Source: Spizellomyces sp. 'palustris' (lineage: Eukaryota > Chytridiomycota > Chytridiomycetes > Spizellomycetales > Spizellomycetaceae). From it: 64,000 nucleotides of DNA. Under the pieces are notes generated by a model that worked only from the letters and a program-made list of their open reading frames with translations, was not told where the DNA came from and did no database searches. The DNA is taken from assembly GCA_006535965.1 (NCBI GenBank), contig QEAR01000017.1, positions 236,685-300,684 on the forward strand. The letters run 5' to 3'. The translations under genes were made by a program, and so were the position numbers. How positions within the stretch are numbered: position 1 is the stretch's first letter; each line of letters begins with the position of its first letter. Below, one piece after another: positions 11,218-21,551 of this stretch.

Positions 11218-12740
11218 ATGCATTTGTTGGGTTACCCACCAGCGATCCGGTCTGATATTCTTCTTATTCTTCTCCTCAATGGTCTATGGATCTTCTCCTC
11301 AAAGATGTGACTACGCTTTTCCGATAGTGGCTCGACTCATTCTGCTTAAAACTGCTTCAACTATTATTTCTACTGTCGTATACCTTGTCGGCAGGTAAGT
11401 GCATCTACTTTGTTGTTTTCACGGGACCTACGGTGGACATTCTGTATTGCTCCTGCGGCGACTACAACGAACTCATTTGGGGCCTGGCCATGACATTACC
11501 CTCCCCTCTACGGCATTGTATTTCGGCTGAGCAAGACCTAGAATATCCAGTTCACTCCAGTATGTTTCCAGATGCCAAGGAGGATGCGATTAGCCTTTAT
11601 GATACGCAGCTGTCGAGTATTGATCTAGTGTGTGACTCGTCGACGAAAAAGTATCTCGTCAGACGTGGTTAGATTGGCCTTCTGCTTGGAACATCCTCCT
11701 GATATGCTGTTCACCGTGTACGTTACTCAGAATGCAGGATGCGCTCGAAACGTAGGATATGGGAATATCCTTTTCAACCGGACTGTCAAGTGGCATCGTC
11801 AGTGTCCCCTTCCGCGATTGCTTCATTCTATTGCATGATTTGGCAAGACATGGCCTGTTGTTCACTGATATAATATAATAGTATGTTTGCCAACTGTCCA
11901 CCAATTCATACTAAAGATTGGTGGAAGGTCCAGTCTTACGATTGTCGTGTCGCAAAAGTGCTGCCCATTGAGAACGACGCTTGTGGCTGTGACGCTATGA
12001 ATCAGCTTACGCGATGGCTAATCACATGATCTGTTTCTTTCTTTTTAAATCCGCAGATCGCCTTTCTCCCGGCGCTTCTTCTTCTTTACTAGATGAGGAC
12101 CATGTAACTCTTCCGATAAAACGTTTTCAACCATACGCTATTCCTGTGTTATCATGCACACCTGCATTGAGCTGCTGGGCGTTTTACGCTTGACGTTCGC
12201 TCTTGGCTCCATGCCCCGGCTTGCCGAGAGCACATTTCAGCTCGGGTAGAGCTGTTGCACATAACCGCCTATCAAGCCGTTGACACGACGGCGGAACAGG
12301 TGAGTCGTCTATTGCGGATGCGTAGTGGCAGAGCAACGTGATGAGAGAAGATTCTGCAATGCTTAGTGAGGTCGCCAGCGATCTTGCGTGGAGGAGAAAA
12401 AATCACACACACACATCTCTGATTGCTTGCTGATGCGCCTCTGGATGAGATTCCCTATATGCGTTCTGACATTTCCATTGTTTTAAGATTTGCCATCAAG
12501 TATTTGCGCTGTCATATCAAGTTCCGTACGTTTATGTCATGGTATGTCTTGCGTATATGGGATAGGACAAAAGGATGATGATGATAAACTTTTCCGCATC
12601 CCTGACTTGGAGTTTGGTGAGCCGTTTTGGTTTCACTTTTCCTGCTATGGAGGTTGCATTATAGTCATAGTTACACTGAATCCTTTTGTTCGGCCAATGG
12701 AAGCTGTTTTCGACCATCTTCCTGACCGTGTTTGCTAAAG
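11218..12740 (+). CDS. Probable multi-exon gene, structure unresolved
   Basis: Downstream of the CRE/TATA promoter several open segments lie on the plus strand, separated by plausible splice sites. One runs from the ATG at 11218 (MHLLGYPPAIRSD, then a hydrophobic stretch). Others lie at 11400-11672 (contains SCGDYNELIWGLAM), 11880-12028 (contains KDWWKVQSYDCRVAKVL), 12057-12190 and 12192-12312, which ends in a GTGAGT donor. A last one at 12490-12738 contains KDDDDKLFRIPDLEFGEPFW. Their phases do not all agree, so I cannot give a full exon chain. No known domain is recognised. It may also be a decaying gene. The opposite strand offers nothing better. Confidence 0.35.
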
Positions 12741-12932
12741 TTGTTTTTGCGCCGTAGGTGAAAGTTGCGTTGGTTCAACGATGATAAGCAAAACATTTGC
12801 AGTACTGTTCCTTTCAACCATTGTAATATAATCCATATTTATTTACAACAATTCTGAATTTGAGACTATTTAACAATTGAATATACATGCGCTGCTATTT
12901 GCCATGTATGCTATGTACAAAATATAAACAAG

Positions 12933-15337
12933 CTACACACGCATGTCATCGCCTCCAATCCTCCTTTGCATTCTCCTCAGCAAAAAGCTCCTAATCCACT
13001 TTCTCTTCAGTTCCGGGGCCCATACGCGGCATGTCTCCAGCCACGGCGCAAGTCTTTTCAAGTCGTCTGCATACCGCGCACAGAGTTTGGCATGTAGTGT
13101 GTCAATGGATTGTAGGGTGTACGCTGACAGAGGCTGCGATGGTTCGATAAATGATAATGAAGGCGACGACGATGAAGAAACTGCGTCCCAGTCCGGCTCC
13201 GCAGCCCTCGCCAACATCTCGACTCCCTCCATCATATCATCTGCCCGAGCAGCTGCCCGGCCGCCCACCTCTCCCAACTCCACTCCAAGCCCCACATCAT
13301 CAGGAAGCCTCTCCACGCACACCTCGAGCCCCTTCAAAATCCGATACTCCTCCAAAAGCACCTTCAACAGAAAATCATACGCAACATCCATTCTCGGTAT
13401 ACCTCTCAACGCCACCTCTAGTCTCTCTAGTGTTCCTTTCCAGACAGCATCAGGTGCACAAAGTCTCGCTAGGGCATCGTGCGTGAGGGTTTGTCCTGAT
13501 GTTCTCAACGTCCTAATGTAGGGGCATTGGCTCATCAGTGTTGAAATCCACAGACTGTCTATTGCGTCTTGGGGGGGAAGGGGGCTAGGTGGCGAGAGAA
13601 GAGCGGCGAGGGTCGGGGCATGCGTTTCCAGTGTTGGTTTTGCAGACTGGACGTGTAGTGTATGGAGTCCTTGTGATGCTTTTGTGAGAGTTGTTGCAAG
13701 TGTTCGGGTAATGAGGGGAGACATGGGGCCGTGAGCGTGGATGTGCAGAATACGGAGATTAGGGAGGAAGATTGGATGCGATTGGGGCTTTAGGAGCATC
13801 GGTGGGAAAGTCGTGGCTGGGAGGTGGTTTAGGGTGATGGATTTGAGTGTAGGGTGCATTGAGAGGATAGGTAGGAGAGTAGAAACTGGGATTGAGTAGA
13901 GGGAGAGAGCGGTGAGGTTGGGTAGATGGCTGGGTGGTACCGAGGTGATATTATCTGACATGATTGAATGGTCAATCTCGTCGTCGACTCTGGTAAATCT
14001 CAAGTCGAGCTCAGCTAGGTTGATCAGAGCACCCGCTACAAAGTCCCACACTGGGACGTACCGCATGCCGAGGCCAGAGGGGTTGGGCACATAATTGGGT
14101 ACGTCGTCCAGTTTCAGTGTTTCAAGAGCTGGGTAAAAGGACAGGAAAGAAATGCTTGTCATTGTTCGCCCGAATCCAAGGAGGGATAGCCGTTTGAGGG
14201 TCTGAGATCCTTTTGAAATGTGGGAGTTGTGGATGGGGTGAGCGGGTGTACGGAATTTAGAGTGGATGATTTGAATGTCCTGCACATCTGGTAGATGAGC
14301 GGTGAGGAGGGTTAGAATCCCTTCCACAAGGTTGATCGAGTCGTCTCGACGATCCAATCCTGGTAAATCGCAGCCGATAAGGACAATTTCTTTCAGCCGT
14401 CTCGACAAAACCTCGACGAAACTCTCGGCATCCCGCCCCTCGATCCAAGTGCCAGCCACATGCAACGACTCCAAATTCGGTGTAGCGTGAGCAAGATATC
14501 CTAGACACGCCAATGGAAGTGTTGCTTCGTTACTGCTGAGGTTAAGGTGCTTCAATTCGGGAAAGACGACACGGGGCATGAATCCAGTCATCAAGTCTGA
14601 CATGGAGCTGTTCTGAAGGGAACGGATAGAGAGACGCTTCAGATGGGGTAGCACCCATTTTCCCATTGTTCCACGCCGCCCATCGTCAACGGCATCATCG
14701 ACAGCTTCCGCAAATGTGTCCATGGCAAACAAGAGTGGAGCGTCCAAATCGAGGGTTTCAAATCCTTTTGTAAATATCTCGTAGAGGAAATTGACGTTTG
14801 CGCGTGGCAGGTGGGGAATCGGGGAGCTGAAATCTTCTTTGAGGGTGAGGTGTTTGAGACGGGGGGTGTGTCGGAGGGCTGCGAGGAGGATGCTGCTCGT
14901 TTCCGTGATCAGGTGGGTAAGGGTCGGGTGGCCCGTAAATGTAGATCCAAATTGTACGAGGGCATCTTGGTTCTTATTGTGTAGTCGGAGCTGTGGTTTA
15001 CGGAATTGCAATATGCTGGAGAATCAGATGACAAGATTTCTCATCTCCCAGAAACTCAAATTACATGTTTGCATACCTCCATCACCTTTAACCTCGGAAA
15101 ACATCTCAACACCCGTTGACACCCAACTTCAGCCATCCGCTCCGTAACCCTTGCCACAAACTCCCTTGCCTCGCCCACGCTCGCGCTCCACCGCTTGCAT
15201 ACTACGGCAATCTGTATCTGTTCGCGGAGAGTTAGGTAGGAAAATATGTGACAAAGGAGTTCCGCGGGGAGAATCTGAGCTGGTGATGAGAGCATTGGTC
15301 TTGGGTCCATTGTGAAAGGGTGGTAGTGTAAGGGCAT
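12933..15337 (-). CDS. F-box protein with leucine-rich repeats
   Basis: Exon 1 (15337-15077) encodes an F-box, ILPAELLCHIFSYLTLREQI followed by AVVCKRWSASV. An intron (15076-14991, GTATGC to CACAG, phase 0) leads to exon 2 (14990-12933), about 685 residues of leucine-rich repeats such as LPHLKRLSIRSLQ, FPELKHLNLSSNEA and LINLAELDLRFTRVD. F-box/LRR proteins are substrate receptors of SCF (Skp1-cullin-F-box) ubiquitin ligases: the F-box binds Skp1 and the repeats choose the target. Total length is about 770 residues. The target is unknown. A second Met ten codons in (MDPRPML) could be the true start. Confidence 0.88.
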
Positions 15338-15851
15338 CTTTGGGGGGTGCTCTTCATGTAGGGACGTTTCTTTTGATAGCTTTGCCTTTGTGTCATCTTT
15401 TTACCTTTGCCGCTAAAGAAAAAAGTGTACAGTGCTATCTGGTCTCACTTTTGAAATGCCTGAGCAGAGATAGTTCTATAAATAGCGACATTTCCGAACG
15501 GTTGGGGATCGGGTGAGCGGTCAGCCATCTAATTGCATTTAGCTGGACTGTGGGCATCCATGTACCGGTGATATTTGCAAAGTTGTCGAAAGTCGCCGCT
15601 TACCATTTGAATGTAGAGGTACCTTCAGTCAATGTTGTCGCATCCACCAGCACCTTGCATGTAGTCTGCGACATCAGAGTACTGCGGTTTATATAGCTTT
15701 AGGAGGATTATTCCACAGTTTTAGATTTCCATCGTTATCTCAAGCAATATTGGCAAGGTGGAGTTTTTAACTGTAATTGCCAAAGCCCTTGTCGTCCAAG
15801 TAAACTTAAAGATATATGTTCCTTAAATCTCCAATTTTAGGGATAACGAGA
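15338..15851. other. Intergenic region upstream of the F-box gene
   Basis: It carries the F-box gene promoter on the minus strand and the upstream region of the small plus-strand frame. There is a TATAAATA-like sequence near 15478. No other gene is seen. Confidence 0.4.
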
Positions 15852-15956
15852 ATGTCCATCCACGCATTTTTCATTCTCCTCGGTGTAGCCGCAGTCGCAG
15901 GCAGCATGGCATTCGAAGACTCTCGACATGCAACAGAGTATTGTGGGTGCAAATGA
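15852..15956 (+). CDS. Possible small secreted peptide, first exon
   Basis: A 34-codon frame whose first 17-18 residues form a clear signal peptide (MSIHAFFILLGVAAVAGS) with small residues at the expected cleavage site. A short tail with two cysteines follows. An upstream in-frame ATG at 15816 would add 12 residues. A GTGGGT donor inside the Cys codon region and a TTTAG acceptor near 15980 allow a second exon ending near 16025. The minus strand is also open here (15806-16126), so the strand is uncertain. No family is recognised. Confidence 0.3.
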   Translation: MSIHAFFILLGVAAVAGSMAFEDSRHATEYCGCK

Positions 15957-16905
15957 TGCGGATTAACTGGTTTTGGTTTAGTTAGCTCCGGAGGGCCGTA
16001 CGTTGCGGGAACGCATGGGTTAAATAAAAGGGGTAGATCGGGCAAGTGGAACTGCATTGCGCATCGGGGAAAATCGGATGTATGGAACTCATTGCGAACT
16101 AGTTTTTCTCGTATCTTGTTCAACAACGACGGGGGTGGATAAGGATCAAGAAAAATAAGCCGTGAAGAGAATTAAAAAAAGCCAAGTTACATCATAGAAA
16201 ACTATCAAGCATCGTAAATACATTATAAAATGCATAAGAACATGAATGGGAGGAGGTAAATGGGCTCTCTTTCAAGCATCACAAACCGACAATCAAAGAG
16301 CTTAAAGTTGACGATTTTCCGCGGATACTTGCGTGTGTAGGCGAGTCAAGATATTGGAAATAATTATAAACTTCTAGTTACGCATATCACACTTCACGTA
16401 AATACATGATATGACATGCATGAACGATCCTTCCAATGTTTGCGAGGACATCATTTTCGAAAGAACTCTCTTTCCCTACCAACACAGATGCATTTCATGG
16501 TTTTAGCATCCAGGTTCTTTCTGTTCTCCTCTAGAACCTGCACATGGGTGGTTTAGACCCAAATCCAGAGTTGTGCGAGATTAGACCTTCCTCCCTGTCC
16601 ACAATTCACAGGGTCACAGACGACATCCTGTTTCTCAGGAAAACAACTGTGAGGATTACTTCTCCTCCGAATGAGTTTGGCAAGTAGCTATTTTAAAAAC
16701 CCATTGTAAGAGATCGCGACACAGACTGGAAATTACATATGGTAGATGCAAACAACCTTGAAATGAAAAAGTTTTAATTTCCAAAAAGGAGCGTCAGCTT
16801 AATAATGATCCCAGAGCGCCAGGTGTCCCATAACACATATTCACAAACGGGATCTTTTTTAATAATAAAGAATCTAGTTGCCGAACAACTTTTAGAGAAT
16901 GGTTT
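15957..16905. other. Gene-poor AT-rich region
   Basis: No convincing coding exon, RNA gene or repeat is seen. The right edge should be the 3' UTR of the MARVEL gene. Confidence 0.4.
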
Positions 16906-17527
16906 TCACAAGTTTCTCAGCTCCATGTACGCGAACCAAGTACTGGCAGCCCAAGCGGCAAAACTAAAGAATCTGTCCAAGCAGCAAAAGCGTCAGCACA
17001 GAGGAACAACGCTCCAAGAGCAAAACAAGACAGCTTACCCAAATGTAATAGAAGCATTAAAATTGGAACAATCAAAAATACAGCCGAATGCTGCCACCGC
17101 AATACTTGCTGCAAACCAAAACACAACCCAAATCGCACTGACAGCGACTTCAAAATACGCCCAGACGCGGCCCGACAGTTGAGGGGGACGGAGAATGTAC
17201 ACAGCTAAAAACACCATGGTCAAAAGCCATGCGACCACGCCGGTGAAGATCATGAAACCGCCTTCGGAGGTCCGTGTGGCGCCTTTTCCGTAGGATGCAA
17301 TGGTGGAGAACGATATCACGGCAAAGAACCATTCGAGGATGCGGAGAATGGTTGGGGGTCGCTTTAGGACGTCACTGTATCGCAAAAGACGTTAGGTATC
17401 ATGATACAAGCATACCAGATGAGAGCATTGAACGCGCTTACACAAGCGACCCACTCGAGTATGCTGGAACCGAGTAAGGCGCGGTCCCAGAAGGTATAGG
17501 TGCACCAGTTGGCTGCCCGGTCTCCAT
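16906..17527 (-). CDS. MARVEL-type four-helix membrane protein, 159 residues
   Basis: Three exons join exactly in phase: 17527-17442, 17374-17039 and 16963-16906, with introns of 67 and 75 nt, GTAAGC donors and CAG/TAG acceptors. The N-terminal 30 residues are Pro/Gly/Ser-rich and cytosolic. Four hydrophobic helices follow at about residues 38-58, 70-90, 105-129 and 139-155. The last opens with FGFAAWAAST, typical of the fourth helix in MARVEL/synaptogyrin-like proteins. The second helix is preceded by the basic loop KGATRTSEGG. MARVEL proteins sit in vesicle and plasma membranes and act in trafficking or membrane apposition. The exact subfamily cannot be named from this sequence alone. The start is the first ATG after a stop in frame. 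Confidence 0.8.
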
Positions 17528-18800
17528 ATCGGTTTATTCAGTTCGTAAAGATGGATCAACTAAAGAAGCCTGGAAACTGTGGGGTCGGGAGAGCAACCAG
17601 AGATGCTAATGAAGGACAACAGCGCCAAGGGAGGAGAACGACGCGCTTTCCATCTTCACGCTCAACACTTTCCCACACAGTCTACACGTGATCTGCTGCG
17701 CAGCAATCGCCGCTTTCCTTTCCATCTTTTTGTTTTTTCCTTGGCTTTTCGCTATGGACACAGCCACATCGGCGTGGAAATTCACAATGTCAAAGTGTTG
17801 TTTACAGGGACTTGAAGGGCTTGGCTTGCTTGCATCCCGCAGCTATGCATCGGTTGTTTGGCCATCCTGTGTGGGTTAACCTGGATAGATGACCTAATAA
17901 CTAAACAGATATGCTCTTGGCGGGCCTTTCATCGTCTTTGATGGCTGTCACGCCAAAGCCTCAACAACACATGTCTCACAATTACAGAACTTACCCAAAC
18001 TGCACACGGTCCACAGTTTATTTTTTTGTTTGGTTTGGCGACATGGCTCGTTGACTAATTAACTCATGCCAAAGCCGTCATGGGGCACGTGGCTTGGATC
18101 GTCCGAGTCTCAACTCTGAGTTAGTTTTAAAGTTAACGGGTGAAGGGAAGGGTAGTCCCCTGCCCCAATAACAATAGATCGTTTGTTCAGTCGCCAAATA
18201 CAAAGTGCGAGCTCACGGATAATCTCTTGAACATGTACTGACCGATCCAGAGGCGTTTAGTACCGAAGGGCCATCATTTCATCGCTGCAAACCATCACGC
18301 AGCAAAGAAAATAGTCATGGTACATCACACTTATTTTCGGATCTGAAAGGATTGCCAGAGGTTCTTGAGGCTCCAGTGTAGCTTGTCCTGGTAAACTAGG
18401 TCGACATATGACCACCAACCCAAGTAGAAGAAGCAAACCTGGCAAAATCCAATAACATGATGTATACTTTGAGCCCGCAAAGCCCAACACAGCACAAAAC
18501 ACAACTACTTGTCACAAGGAGATCCACAAAACTGTATCCCCTTCTTCCACCACCGATCCCGATCCACACACCACACCCGTGAAAAGGCTTAACCAACAAA
18601 GACAAGAGACAGGAAGGTAAAAAAAGTTTGAAAAGAAAAAGACAGGTAATAAAGTGTCCCATCCAAGAAGCCTTCTATGCTCGTCCATCGTCCATGTCAA
18701 CTTTTACGTCGAGGATTAACAAGCGATCTGGATGGTTCCTTGAATGTCTTTTTGTAATAGTGTATTTTTGAAAGAGATGTACGCGGTGCATGAGATGCAT
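17528..18800. other. Intergenic region between MARVEL and GATA genes
   Basis: It holds the MARVEL promoter and the 3' side of the GATA gene. Minus-strand frames at 18257-18662 are Cys/Leu-rich translations with no domain and overlap one another, so I do not call them. A CACGTG palindrome sits at 18086-18091. No other gene is seen. Confidence 0.4.
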
Positions 18801-20169
18801 TTAGTGGGTGACGGTGTCTGGAGACGTGGGTGTGGGATCTTGGAGAATGCGTCCCCGCATCCATTTGACGCCGCACTATGCAAACAGATGAAAACTTTAT
18901 CAGATGGTTGCATAGACAGGAGAACAGAAGATGGGAGGCAACATTAGCCATCAACATAGAATGTCCCTTGCTCACCTTGTTGCAGAGGTCTGTATATCCT
19001 GGCGGACCGTGGCGCCACATTGGAGTTTGTGTGGCATTACAATAGCCGCACCGTCTACCATTGCTCTTGGCGGGTTTGCGCGCTCCACGACTCGGAGTCA
19101 AGTTTCTCACGGGGCTCTTGCGGTCTTTTTCAACCGACCTTGGACGTGATTCAACGACGGCTGATGCCTCTTTTTTGAGCTTCTTGTGTGGGGATGGTGT
19201 GGTTTTGGTCTTGCGATGATTGGCAGGTCTCTTTACATGTGGCTTGCGAACGACTCTCTTGGACGCGAAATCGCTCTCTTCGTCTTGCTCTTCTTGACCT
19301 TGTTTTTCCTGTTCTTTGTCTTCTTGCCCTTCGTTTTCGGAATCATTCGCTTCTGCTTCATCATCATCCGAGTCTGGCTCCATCATTCTCTTCAAGCGGG
19401 ATTTGCGAAAAGGACGCAGAGATGTGGCAACCTGCGCCTGGGCGGAGTTTTCCTGGGACGAGTCTTCATCGTCTGTCGAGACGTTATCGTGCGTGACCGA
19501 TGGTCTTGATGTAAAGGAGCGTGGGGAAATCGATGGAAGGGAAGAATCTTGATATCCACTTTCACTGTCGGAGTCGTGGTCGTGCTGAATAAATTCTCCG
19601 ATAAAGTGCTGCTCGGCCGCGATGGCCGGAATGTGCGATTCCGGACCGGGTATAAAAGCGCCCAAAGCGGGCACTACACGCTGAGCGGCTTTTTCGCGAT
19701 GTGCTTGATCCAACAGCTTTGTGCTGAACAAAACGGCTGCCGCACCCAGAATGTCATCGTCCGCTATCCAACCGTTTGAAGATCTCGAAAAGTCGTAGCT
19801 ATCGACATTAGGCAGCGGAAGCGGAAAGTCTGGCAAAAGAAGCTGTGCATCTGCCAAGGGGATATCCGTGGGAAGGGGAGGCTGCCTGGTGGTCGAGCCG
19901 GATCTCGAGGATGGGGCCAGATGGGGGAATGGTGATGGCGCAGCGACCTGCAGTGCGGAGATCTCGTTCATGGCGTAACTCTTGCCGGAGTGTGGTGCAA
20001 GTTTCAGAGCGTCCGCGTGGGAAAGCAATGTTGTACTGGGTCTTGTCTGTATGTATGCACGAACAAGGCTGTCTAAAATGCAAGTCAAGGTGATCTCTCC
20101 AGATCTTGCCAGTGGCGCGAGGGTATCCGTATAATGTGTGATGGTAAGCAAAGCGTCGGGGCCAATACC
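18801..20169 (-). CDS. GATA-type zinc-finger protein (18-residue loop)
   Basis: The main exon (20169-18976) encodes GIGPDALLTITHYTD, a Ser/Pro-rich middle, an acidic Glu/Asp stretch and a basic region, then RRCGYCNATQTPMW and the rest of the finger to LCNK. A 100-nt intron (18975-18876) splits the finger, and the last exon (18875-18801) supplies CGVKWMRGRIL and the C-terminus. The finger is C-x2-C-x18-C-x2-C, the long-loop form found in fungal White-collar-type and plant GATA factors. It binds (A/T)GATA(A/G) DNA, so a nuclear transcription factor is expected. The 5' end is unresolved: exon 2 begins at a TTTAG acceptor, and an upstream open frame from an ATG at 20377 could be exon 1, but I find no good donor. 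Confidence 0.82.
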
Positions 20170-20488
20170 CTAAATGTGAAACAGTTCCCAATGATGAAGC
20201 GTGATGGAGTCCTCGGAAGCGGTTGGTTGTCGTAAGTAAAAAAAAAAATAGTGTCAGAGGTGTCAAAAAGAAAGCGAGATATGCGAGTTCAGCCTCAGTT
20301 CCGAATGCGGTTGACGAATGATGATGTTGTCGATAGGACTCGGGGAAGGAGCGTCCAAAGCGCGGCCGGATGACCATAGCGAAAGATATTATTATAACAC
20401 TCTGTACAGCAAAATAATACTATAGCCCTCCATTTACATGATTACTTTTCACTAGATAATTACATACTGACATTCATGCAAAGCATCT

Positions 20489-20965
20489 TTACAGACTTTT
20501 ATTCAAATTCCGCCATATCTTGTTTAAATTGAACTTGCAAGCCATCAATGGTGCGACGATTGGGGAGCGGCTTGTCGATTTCATCCCATGCATTCCATCC
20601 ACACTAGCATCACACATCAGGTGGACTCTTTCAAAACCACGTGTCGTTTGATCACAGAAAGCATTGGACGCTTTTAACTGTCGTAGTGCTTGTTGAACGT
20701 TCTTCAGTAGACCATCGCATTCCGTCCTACTGCTGCGGTTCCAACGCTCAGCACTCCCTGCACCCGCCATCTTCGGAGAAAACCGTGCATCTCCTTTTGT
20801 CCGTCTTATCTTGACGAATACGCCATTGGCCGCCAAATTGCAAGCGGCGCAGTCTAATTTCCCCGATGGTGGGACCGGCAAACTGGTACGTGTTCCTGTG
20901 GCGTCTGTGGCGCGGACGGAAATGGCAGCTCGATTGCTGCGACCAGCGCGTTTTGGCCTTTCCAT
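20489..20965 (-). CDS. Small basic protein, unknown, 158 residues
   Basis: A complete frame from the ATG at 20965 (MERPKRAGRSNRAAISVRAT) to 20489. The N-terminus is basic, with pairs of cysteines (CAAC) and a later helical part (LLKNVQQALRQLKASNAF). No family is recognised. Its start codon lies 9 bases from the start of a divergent plus-strand gene, so the two would share one promoter or overlap in their 5' leaders. One of the pair could be spurious; the plus-strand gene has the better gene structure. Confidence 0.4.
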   Translation of the reverse strand: MERPKRAGRSNRAAISVRATDATGTRTSLPVPPSGKLDCAACNLAANGVFVKIRRTKGDARFSPKMAGAGSAERWNRSSRTECDGLLKNVQQALRQLKASNAFCDQTTRGFERVHLMCDASVDGMHGMKSTSRSPIVAPLMACKFNLNKIWRNLNKSL

Positions 20966-20974
20966 GTTGCATTC

Positions 20975-21468
20975 ATGTTTCCTACTCGCAAACGAAAGGC
21001 AGATTACATGCACGACCAGTCGGTTTGGCAAGAGCTTTTGAATGCACTAAAAGAATACGACGATAAGGTCTGTTCTGGATCCATCTCGCTCATAGAGAGC
21101 CACGATGCGGCATCGAGCGCGCAGAGACCACATCTTCAATTGTGCATTCTGGAAGGCGTCTGGCTCGTCATCAGCTTGTCGGATTGCGGTTTCACGGTGA
21201 GAGGCGGAAAGCGGACACGCAGCGAAAAAGAAAAATGTCTCTGACGCGTTGTAAGCATCTCTAGATCATTTCGGCACATTTGGCCACTGAAGCCATTGAG
21301 ACGGCCAGAACCACTTTATCAAAGGTTTTAGAATTTGCCAATGCGTGGTTTGAGAGTATGGATGCCCTCTTGAGTACTGTGAGTCCCTTGTACCGGGGGA
21401 GGTTTCATCAGAGCCTCTTCGATAGGTTGACTGCATTGCAGACTGAGGATGGCGAGAGTCAAAACTGA
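20975..21468 (+). CDS. Small helical protein, unknown, 141 residues
   Basis: Two exons, 20975-21196 and 21265-21468, join in phase 0 across a 68-nt intron (GTGAGA to CTCTAG). The protein begins MFPTRKRKADYMHDQSVWQE and is predicted mostly helical, with heptad-like segments (ALKEYDDKV, TARTTLSKVLEFANAWFESM, RGRFHQSLFDRLTALQ). The basic start (RKRK) could be a nuclear signal. It has the size and helical layout of a small complex subunit, but I cannot name one. It is convergent with the giant WD40 gene, whose stop lies 84 bases downstream. Confidence 0.6.
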
Positions 21469-21551
21469 CCAGCGTCCCCGAATAAATATTACATAAAGGA
21501 TTGTCTATCTACAAAGGGCTTTCAGCCCATCATCTTACACGATCCAAAAAA

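Noticed and set aside
12943-13521. Plus-strand frames opposite the LRR exon
   Set aside because: Antisense of the F-box/LRR gene; no domain and no splice structure.
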